A stretch of DNA of 64,000 nucleotides from Tubulanus polymorphus (taxonomy: Eukaryota > Nemertea > Palaeonemertea > Tubulaniformes > Tubulanidae). Below the pieces are notes generated by a model, which saw only the letters and a list, made by a program, of their open reading frames with translations, made no database searches and was not told the DNA's origin. This document shows, piece by piece, positions 55,482 to 64,000 of this stretch; the stretch's first letter is position 1, and every line of letters starts with the position of its first letter. The position numbers and the translations under genes are program-made. The stretch spans positions 11,396,704 to 11,460,703 of the forward strand of contig NC_134036.1 of NCBI RefSeq assembly GCF_964204645.1, in the 5' to 3' direction.

Positions 55482-57439
55482 GTTACTTAATATTCTGAAG
55501 TTTGATACTGTCTGAAATGCAAAGCATATTCTATTGCATTCTGGGGTGAAAGAAAATTAACGACTTACCGACCACCAAAAATGCTACGCGTGTGGGGGTT
55601 ACGGGTGAAGGTACTAGAGAGGGAGTGACCTCCAGAGACACGGAAGCAAGAAGCAGTGAGCATGGATATGAACCCTCGGAACGTATCCCGGTTGTATGTT
55701 ATGAATCTGAATAAGTTTGAACATAATTGTTTTCGTGGTAATTGTTCAAAATACACGAATGAAACATTACAACGGACTAGACAAGCAAGAATTTCCCTCG
55801 TGAAATGTGCAGCAAGGCTTCCATACAAAGAAGTCGCTAGGTTCACCATAGCAGGAGCCACAGTGGTGGACAGCCATTCGAGTGTACACTTCGCAAGAAT
55901 AAATACGTGCGGTGAAGCACCTAACGGACAAACATTACACACATGGTGCTTATGATAATGCTAATGAAGAAAGAGCAAGTCATTGGACTTGTTATCGTAA
56001 ATTCGAGCCAAGGGAATAGGTACATGATCGGGGGTAGAAGTGAACACGCTGCTGCATGGACGAGCATTCGTCAGGCAGTTTTTTTTTTGTTTAAAACTAC
56101 GGCGTGGAACAGCAACACCGGTAGAAATCATTCGTAGTGACTCTACGAGCTGAAATGTTGCTGCCGTTCTACCGCAGATGGCGCAAACATATGGGCAAGG
56201 GAGGCTTTTCGTACGTTTTAGTTTTATATCGGACTTAACTGGGCGTAATTTTAGGAATTTACTTAATAAATTCAGTTACATCATTTAATCCCATTAAATG
56301 AAGGTTTGTTAACTCTGCTTTTTAAAAAGCATTGTATCCAGTTCCAGGTCCAAGCTTTTTTAACCTCTTAATGAGGGGGCAGCCTTCAGAACATACTTCA
56401 ACTATTTCTCAGAACTGCTTTCATTCTGCATTCAGACAATGATTAAATATAAAGCTAGCAATCGACAAAGATAATTCCCTTTAACAGGAATAGATACAGC
56501 ACACGAAATAAAAGGGGCACCTGGAAAGAATAAATGAACGCTCCCTTTTTCAAATATAATACACAGCATAGTGCACCGAAGCGTAATACAAAATACAGTA
56601 AATTAGACTTGAATGGCTCCGTAGAAACTAAGAAAGAGTTTATATAAAAAGGTCCCTCAAAAGAGAAAAGTGCAAACGAAAAACAGGAAAGATAACACAA
56701 AACCACGCTCAACGTCAACCCTCAAAACACACAATTGCACATATAATAAACAGTTAGATTAACATGTAATTCTATTTTTTCAATATAACTATAATTTGAG
56801 TTTTAATAAGAGGATGAATATATAATGTAATCAAGGGCAAAGTTTTTTTTTCTATAATTTCTCAGAAACAATTTTGAATTTTCCAGAAATTGTTCTTCTT
56901 TGGCTATTGTGAGTAAGTGTGTGTAAATCTTGTCGTCACCGACTATTATGACTGTAGATTTGAAAATTTTGGCTTCAATCATTTTCGAATGATTTCGACA
57001 ATTCAGAGTGGACGAATTAGTTGATAAAGTACCTCGTTTGGAGTTATCAATATCTTTGAGCTTGAGGAAATTAACTGTTTGAATACAGGGTCAGTGTACG
57101 TCAAATAATAGGAATTCGAAATGAACCTAATACCTCTTTTTGCAATTCAATTACTGGCTGTAGTTATAATACTGGAGGTAAGGATCGATAAGCGAAAAAT
57201 AAAGTGTACGAAATGAGCTCGCTGGGAGCATATTTTTGAGTCTATTTATTATACCAATGTTTCGAGAAACTATTGTGTCGACTGATTTTATGAGATCGTC
57301 CCAGTTTAGATATCTGGATAAGAACTCTAACCAAATTTAGGACATTGACTTGTTCAATATTCTCAAGTTATTTTTCAATAATTAACTGGAAACCATAAAT
57401 GACGTCTTCTATACATTAAATGGCAACTTGTTTGTTTGA
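55482..57439. other. Non-coding; no recognised gene
   Basis: A 99-codon + ORF (55656-55955) and its minus shadow have no recognisable domain. The rest is AT rich. Confidence 0.4.
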
Positions 57440-58730
57440 AACCAGGTACAAATTTTGATAATTCAATATGTACAGTACATACTAATCCGTCTAAATTGTT
57501 GTAACTATAAAAAGGCACTTGCGTCAGCAGCAAACAATATAAGTTTTAACACACTAGAAAATTTAATTCAGTTATTACCGTATAACAAAAAAGCATGGGA
57601 CCTACAATTGAGCCTTGGGGAACTCGGTTTTAACAGTTCCGAATGAAGATTTATAATTTTTGAATTTGAGATAATTGTTTTCTAACCAGTTGTTCGAGAG
57701 ACCTCTTGTTCCATACAGACATTATTTTCGTACAATGATATCGTGATCAACGGGGTCATTTGCTTTTGAAACACCTAGGAATTCCCTTATTAGTTGATTA
57801 TTTTTTCTTTCTAAATTTCATGAAGTTTCGTCACTTATCACGGTTACGGCCATGGCAGTTGAATGGTTCTTTTGAAAAGCCAAACTGGTTTGGTTGCATA
57901 CTATGAAACTGTGTAACAATATTCCGTTAATCGATTATATACGATATTTTCCAAAATTCTGGAAAAGCAAGGCAGTACAGATATCGGTCTGTTATTATCA
58001 GAAGAGTCATTATTGCCTGCTTTGTAAAGTATACGTACCCGCACAAACTTCAGTTCACTTGATAATATACGTGCCTTCAAACTACAATTAAATATACAGT
58101 CAACCCCGCATAAGTCGTAGCCCTCGGGACTGACGATTTTTCTACGACTTAGTTACGAGTCATGTGTAAGTCGTATTTATATATCGCGGTTTTATGCGAA
58201 TTCAGTGAATAATCCGTGAAAATACAATATATACTACGCTCGGATTCCAGCAGAGGTCGTATCACTGAGCTGACCTGACAGTGCAGATATATATTGCTGA
58301 AATCTCCTCTCAATCAAGCATCTAAAGCTGTCGAGTGCACCACGTAGACAACGTCACAAGGAAGTTACATTGTAACTGTCTAAACACTTGACAATATTGC
58401 AGGGTATTTTCATCTGATACCGGCGTATCGGGCTACGACCTACGCGAGGTATTTTGAATGGAATTCGAAGATTTGGCCCCTAAAATTGATACGACTAACG
58501 TGAAAATACGACTTATAAGGTACGAGTAATAAGCATAATATTATATGGTACAAAGAAAAAATCGAGACCGAAATAGTTATACGAGAGATGTGATGACACG
58601 ACTAATTCAAAGACGACTTATGCGGGGTTGACTGTACGTACTATTTTTACAGGGATCCCGTCAGCGCCAGCGTCTTTAATGGCTGAAAAATCATTTTCAA
58701 TATGATTAATTCTATCAGAGCGAGTCGAGA
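57440..58730 (-). pseudogene. LINE reverse transcriptase, decayed, split by a MITE
   Basis: Minus-strand RT landmarks in order: IKDAGADGIPVKIV (58.7 kb), then, past the MITE, FVRVRILYKAGNN, NNRPISVLPCFSRILENIVYNRL, QKNHSTAMAV, FLGVSKANDPVDHDI, and LFAADASAFF, the decayed (Y/F)ADD catalytic box. Two frame changes and several stops are present. The set matches the palm domain of Jockey/CR1-like LINEs. Endonuclease and C-terminal regions were not found. Confidence 0.8.
58097..58634. mobile_element. 538-bp Tc1/mariner-like MITE inside the LINE, TA flanked
   Basis: Ends CAGTCAACCCCGCATAAGTC and GACTTATGCGGGGTTGACTG are perfect inverted repeats; TA flanks at 58095-58096 and 58635-58636. TACGACTTA words repeat inside. 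No transposase ORF. Confidence 0.88.
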
Positions 58731-58796
58731 AAATGTCTTCATTCACTGAGTATAATGCACGTGAATGGAAATATAAGTCGTGAGAAAGCATGCATT

Positions 58797-60535
58797 GAAT
58801 GACAGGACGTTGTCTCAAAATCACATTTCTGCATTACAAGGATTCTTAAGGTAATATGCATTTCATATGTCTAAAAGCCGTAGATATTTATAGCGGGCAT
58901 GCTATATGCAAAGGAATAATAGACATGTATCATAAGGGTGATGAGGGCAGATTATATGTCATAGGGGTAATAGGACACTGCACAAAACAGAGCGATGGCC
59001 ACAATAGAGAAGATCCAGGCAAGTAGACCAGTGAAAAATTGGATGATAATCATTGACAGATGACACAAATAATCCACACATTTAACCACAAAATCCAACA
59101 CCGCAGTAAACGACAATTCAGAATAATGTAGCCTGTAGAAATATATACGGGGAATTAACACCAATAAATCGTTTCCAGAACGCTCCAAATTACTCGATTC
59201 CCTCGACGGGTCGGAATGGACACACGGACAACAAACAAAAAAAGCGATCGCAATATGTCGCTGTACCTCCCCGTGAGTACACGATCGATGCGTATGCTAC
59301 TACCGTATCCAACAAACGTGGAACGAGATTCGTACACGTTTAAGGCTGCCTGCAATAGGTCTACTGATATTGTATCTGTGAACGGAACAGTAAATCCTAA
59401 TCATCAAAAATAGATCAAACCGTTCAAACTGTCAACCTCCAGATCAACAGACAAGCGAAAAGTGAACGTACATCAGCCGAATGCAGTTAGATGTACTAGG
59501 GATCCGGTATTTTAAGTTAAGTCATTGTTTTTTAATGTCTCTTTCATCTATGTATTTTGATATTATGTGCGTCACCATTCTGCAAGTTGGCAACGAAATA
59601 CCACCTGGAACATCGACTTATCACGCAGGATTAGACACCGATCAGCATCAACTATAGCTAGCTGAATTTCAATTCAATTTTTTAGCCCGCTGCATGCTTG
59701 AATGCACATCGCAATTCAATGATCATGTTTTGAATAGTTTTACAGTCTAGTGCCGGCTTACCTGAATTCATGCTGAATATCCGCAACGGTTCTATCAAAA
59801 TGCACCAGACTTTTCTCCACGTTTCCTATACACGTGCTTGTGATGTTGTTCGATTTTTCGTGGCCAAGTCGGACAAAAATTGCCGAAAAGACCCAAATAT
59901 CAGTTTTTTACATACATTCATTGATTTTTCTTTTGCAGGTGTCATCAAAGAACTGAACTACGCCTGCCGGTATATCGGGCAACCACTCACGCGAGAATGC
60001 GCGAGTGCCTGCGTAGAACTAGATTCATGTATTTACGCACTCAACATACGTTATGAACTTACTGCTGAACCGAACGTTTTTAGCAAATGGAAACAGGGAC
60101 CTACCTTATTGGCTTTGAAATAGTGAGCCTAAACCCCGAACCTGACCAATGAACGTGGCTCCATGAGAAATTCACCGTCACAAGCCATGTGCACGCGAAA
60201 CGATTTTGTTACGGCTGATTTTTTTGTTCTAGGTTATATACCAAAAATCGAGATTTAACGCACCGGTGAGCACTGAACAATAATTTTTTTTAGGAAAAAA
60301 ATCGATCGACTTGTGGTACGGCCTCGAAAATGCGGAAAGACTCGGGAGAAGTTATTTTCAGAATTCAAAGCCAAAAAGTATCCGTTGATATGGGGACTGA
60401 TGTGCGCCAGACGGCTGCGCGCGGTCCAATCAGTCGGACCGATACGCACGCCACTTTTGGCAGAGGTGGTAACTTCACGAAGCAATTTCGAGCGATCGAC
60501 GCATCAATTCCGCTCGAGACTGCCTTGAAAACATC
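58797..60535 (+). repeat. Segmental duplication copy A' (partner at 11025-13785)
   Basis: Collinear, same orientation, diverged copy of 11025-13785 without its two MITEs. It begins TGACAGGACGTTGTCTC and ends CGATCGACGCATCAATTCCGCT. Confidence 0.8.
58952..59188 (-). CDS. Possible exon for a membrane-anchored peptide (in duplication copy A')
   Basis: The minus frame reads GNDLLVLIPRI, then FTAVLDFVVKCVDYLCHLSMIIIQFFTGLLAWIFSIVAIALFCAVS and stops after YYPYDI: two closely spaced hydrophobic spans. The related segment at about 11200-11420 keeps LLVLIPRI and FTAVLDFVV and has a 3-nt in-frame gap, then frameshifts. Conservation of the frame over the first part suggests it was coding in the ancestor. 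Not recognised; could be by chance. Confidence 0.25.
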   Translation of the reverse strand: MERSGNDLLVLIPRIYFYRLHYSELSFTAVLDFVVKCVDYLCHLSMIIIQFFTGLLAWIFSIVAIALFCAVSYYPYDI

Positions 60536-61118
60536 ATATTCATAATTACGGTAGTATGTGCTAAGTGCAAAATATATAACAAAAAGATTAACGAAACAGA
60601 CGCCGAATAAATAACCAACTATGAAATAAAACGTAATACAATTTACTTTTAAATAATTTACTTGCATGACACTTCTACTACACTCTGTTATTTTTATGGC
60701 TGCATATACACAATGAGACTAAAAGGTAAACTGTCTGTGGCGACCGATACTGACAGTCAGTTCAGTTAACGGTCACATTTGTATTTTCAACAAACCTATG
60801 GTTCGCTTTTGATAATCACCAGCTGATGATCTTTTAACGCTACTATTTTGTATTATGTCTTCTTATCTATATGGTGCATTATGATTATCACAACATTTTG
60901 GGCATCGTTTTAAGTAACTCAAATAGGAGAATCTTACATTACGACAGTTTCTTGTTTGCACATTCACAAACTGTTTCAGTACTACGTACTACTCGGTTAT
61001 CATAAAACTGCTCATCCAGCACTATTAGAACAATAGCATGGATCGAGTAATGTGTGTATAAATGTGAGTAATCAACAAACTGCCATCTCAGCTAGGCCTA
61101 AAAACTGTCAAAAACTTT
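60536..61118. other. Non-coding, nothing recognised
   Basis: AT-rich stretch between the duplication and the next TIR element. Confidence 0.4.
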
Positions 61119-61123
61119 GGTTA

Positions 61124-62081
61124 CAGGGGCGGATCCAGGGGGATAGGTGGACAGTATTGGAAGGAAATTTAAGGGCACCTTTCTGATCTTAGGGCACACC
61201 CAGTATCCAGGTCAATGCGAGCGCCAAAGGCGCGAAGTCATTGGAGGGGGGTCTGGGGGCCCACCCCCATAAAATTTGGAAAATATGGTACCATTTAAAG
61301 GCTTTTAGAGACTAGCAGAGCAATCCAGAATAAACGAATCCGAGACAAGATTTCAACAGATGCGGATAAAAAATGAAGCTGACGAACCCATGAAAGAATG
61401 GTTGTCACCAACCAAGATCAACAATGAATTTCACAGAAGACACCCATGAAAAACACTGGCATTATTTTTTATATTTTCCCTAGTGCCCCTATAACCTTTA
61501 AATGTGCTCCTTAACAATTATACAGAATACGGCTAAGTGCCCCTTCATTTTTTAACAATCGGCAAAAATTGCCTCGTCTTCACATTTATCCGTATGTCGT
61601 GTGCCGTATTCCAAACCAAAAGTGCCCCTAAAATTTTAAGAATTAGGCAAAAAGTGCCTTTTTCTTCAGCATTCACCGCGAATTAAAGCCTGAGCGTGCC
61701 CCTTGAAAAGGCAAAGTGCCCTTTTCTTCAACATTTTCCGCGTATAGTGCCCTCTTCTAAAGTACGAGTGCCCCTGTAGCCCTCCCTGAAAAGGCAAGGA
61801 CAAGGTGCCCTCATCTAAAGCATGAGTGCCCCTTGAAAAAGGAAAGTGCCCTTTCTAATTTATCATGAATAAAGGCCTTATATCAAATATCATTATCTCT
61901 CCTCACTTTCTCGGCAGTAGTATTTACCGATTAATTTTATAATTATGCCCGGATTCCGGACACGGAATTAGCGGTTGCTGAAATAATGCCGTCAAAATAT
62001 TGCCGGTGAAATTTCGAAGGGCACTTAAAAATTCTAGACCGTGTTGGGCAATACGGCTAATACGGTCTGGATCCGCCACTG
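61124..62081. mobile_element. 958-bp TIR element, CAGGGGCGGATCCAG ends
   Basis: Left CAGGGGCGGATCCAG and right CTGGATCCGCCACTG are inverted with one mismatch; GGTTA flanks both sides (61119-61123 and 62082-62086). The interior has irregular repeats of AGTGCCCCT/AAGTGCCCTTTT and no transposase. TIRs of this type are common in hAT-like MITEs, but the 5-base flank duplication is shorter than the 8 bp usual for hAT. Confidence 0.75.
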
Positions 62082-62086
62082 GGTTA

Positions 62087-64000
62087 CTTTGGTTTTTTAC
62101 CAATCACAGCCCACCTGTCACAAAGTTTTGGAGGGTGGAGCCAAGGGCTACTTAAGTCTCATGGAGATCCAAATCCAACATTCTGGATCTCTCTGAGACA
62201 AACATTAAAAACGATTATATGGATTTCTGTGATTATATTTAATTGGAGTTTCTTCATCATTTTTAAGAGCTAGTTCCCATAACGATAAAGATAAGCGAAA
62301 AATCTATGTCGATAAATTGTGCTGTCCATGATTGGCCTCTCGTGAAAAATTTCTATAGAAATGGGGCAGACTTTTTATTTAGATGGTCCCGAGATGTTAT
62401 TTTTCACTCTCCCCCCCTCCCCAACACTCGCTCACTCACTCTCCCCCTCCCAAACACTCACTCACTCACTCACTCACTCACTCTATCACTCGCTAAGTTT
62501 TCAATAGATTGACAACACTTATCTCGGAAAAAGTCTACTGCCAAACAAATTCTGAGGTAGGCAAGTTCTACTGTATTCCATTTTGAATAATGGAATTAAG
62601 TATGCCAGCAAATACGAGTCCCAAAATTTGGCAAATTTTAATCTGTTGTTGTGTTTAAATTTTTAGATTGATGGCAATGAGACCAAAATCAACAAAGGCT
62701 AGAATAAACCATTAACGCCATTAATTGCTGTTATGGGTAAGTGTAAACACCAGCAAACTACCGGTCAAAGTCCTTAAACCATAATTCCAGGTTAACCTAG
62801 ATGCTATAGGATTCCCATTCAACACGGGGTTAAATTTGAATGAATATGTCTTCAAAATTGCTTCAAGATTTAGTTTTTCATTTTTTTCTTATGAGCAGCT
62901 TGATAACCCTCTAAACAAGTGTGCAATATTTTGTGCATAATGTATATGAAAGATCTAATATATGTTTTTATCTGATTTAACTAGTTAAACATCTTTTTAT
63001 AGGGGATTCCACATTCGCAGCTGATACGTTCTGTATATTGTTATTTATGATGCAGTTTTTTCGAACATGATGATAAGTGATTACAATGATGCAGTTAAAC
63101 TGCTATTCATCTGTTTCTTTGTGTTCAATATCGAGTATCCACAGGGACACTAGACACTGGATAAAGACACTGGAGTTTATTCTTCTTTCTATTATACATA
63201 GGGGACGGAGTCAAAATTGTGCCAACATTCCTATGTACTATAATGCTTACGAATGTGTACACAAACAGGTCAAACATCAGCAAAAATGTTCTTACAGAAT
63301 GAATAAATGGAGGACACCCTTGGACAAAGTGTTATGTTTGAACGTGTTTGACCCATCTAAAAAATGACAACGTTTTGATTAAATATTTCATTGAAAATTT
63401 GTAACATTTTGATCATCTCATTCTTTGATTTCCAGTCAGCTTTTCTTTGTTGCAATCATCGAAAGTAAATTTACGAATGAAAAAAAAATATTAGGCGAAA
63501 CCTGCATACACAAAGGCTTAGAATGTTGAACTGGCTATACATTTATTGGAATTCCATACACTAATTGGCAACTGGGATTCAGTCGGAATATACATGTATC
63601 TGCAAATTTTCAATTCTTCTGTTCATCCAAATATGTATTTTTCAATTCCAGCCTTTGTGTATCGGCCTTTAAGATTTCAGGAACATCAGAACTGGTTTAA
63701 ATCTTTAAGAATTTGATTCAAATCCATTAATTTAAGAAATTATGCAAAAATACTTGTTTCTTCTGTTAGTGGTTAGGGTGCATTACCGAGTCATGGGCCA
63801 GTTGTATATGCAAAAACAAAAAAGCATATACAGCATCAATGCAGATAAACTTGGCTACTCACGACATGTAACTCAAACCACAAATCATTAGTATTATGAA
63901 ATATATAACGCATCGAGTGTACTGTCATTACACACTCAGTTTTTTGCGAATAATTATTTTTCAAGGTTTTTTGAAAATCCTTTTAAGTTATGATTTCCTT
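62087..64000. other. Non-coding; CTCA microsatellite and weak TIR pair
   Basis: A CTCA/CTCCCC tract at about 62405-62495. ACACAAAGGCTTAGAAT near 63508 and its inverse ATTCCAGCCTTTGTGT near 63648 may bound a ~155-bp element. A 96-codon + ORF at 63077-63367 has no recognisable domain. Confidence 0.4.

Noticed and set aside
62405-62495. CTCACTCA tract as a regulatory element
   Set aside because: Simple microsatellite; no further signal around it.

Overview
This window is metazoan nuclear DNA. Genes are split by GT/AG introns, coding density is low, and most of the sequence is transposable-element debris. The recognisable host proteins are an astacin-family metalloprotease, a C-type lectin, a rhodopsin-family peptide-type GPCR and an extracellular domain of the kind annotated in coral and mollusc skeletal-matrix proteins. 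Together with CR1/L2-like LINEs, Mutator-like transposases and Polinton-like genes they suggest a marine invertebrate, plausibly a lophotrochozoan. The species cannot be fixed from this sequence. No prokaryotic features, rRNA, CRISPR or convincing tRNA were seen.

Layout. 0-2.5 kb: astacin gene on + with six phase-consistent exons, continuing past 2471. 2.7-7.4 kb: two dead LINE 3' ends, and a foldback element that carries a second MITE nested in its left end. 7.5-10.35 kb: a 5'-truncated long TG...CA element with a 59-bp minisatellite, abutting a long Mutator-like transposase ORF. 10.5-18 kb: MITEs, one half of a dispersed segmental duplication (11.0-13.8 kb; partner at 58.8-60.5 kb), a 31-bp minisatellite and a 415-bp foldback element. 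18-22.7 kb: little recognisable. 22.7-23.65 kb: three exons of a skeletal-matrix-like gene on -. 23.85-26.2 kb: composite element with ~240-bp inverted ends. 29.4-30.5 kb: non-autonomous element with long inverted repeats and a perfect 9-bp target-site duplication. 32.3-33.7 kb: MITE nested in another repeat. 35.3-38.2 kb: LINE end and a second long TG...CA element.

38-52 kb: this stretch lies between two oppositely oriented copies of that element. It holds a C-type lectin exon (+), a decayed protein-primed-type DNA polymerase B (-), a CR1/L2 LINE end (+), a ZSWIM/MULE-type transposase gene with consistent exon phases (+), an odd small gene with duplicated exons (+), an intact single-exon GPCR (-), broken capsid-like genes of Polinton-like type (+), and a further transposase fragment (+). 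The third and longest copy of the TG...CA element is at 52.3-55.5 kb. 57.4-58.7 kb: decayed LINE reverse transcriptase (-) cut by a 538-bp TA-flanked MITE. 58.8-60.5 kb: partner of the segmental duplication. 61.1-62.1 kb: 958-bp TIR element. The rest is unassigned.

The genes do not form a shared pathway. The coherent story is a landing zone for many transposon families, where nesting and paired duplicates give readable target-site duplications and even empty sites. Exon models come from reading splice sites by eye and have no transcript support.
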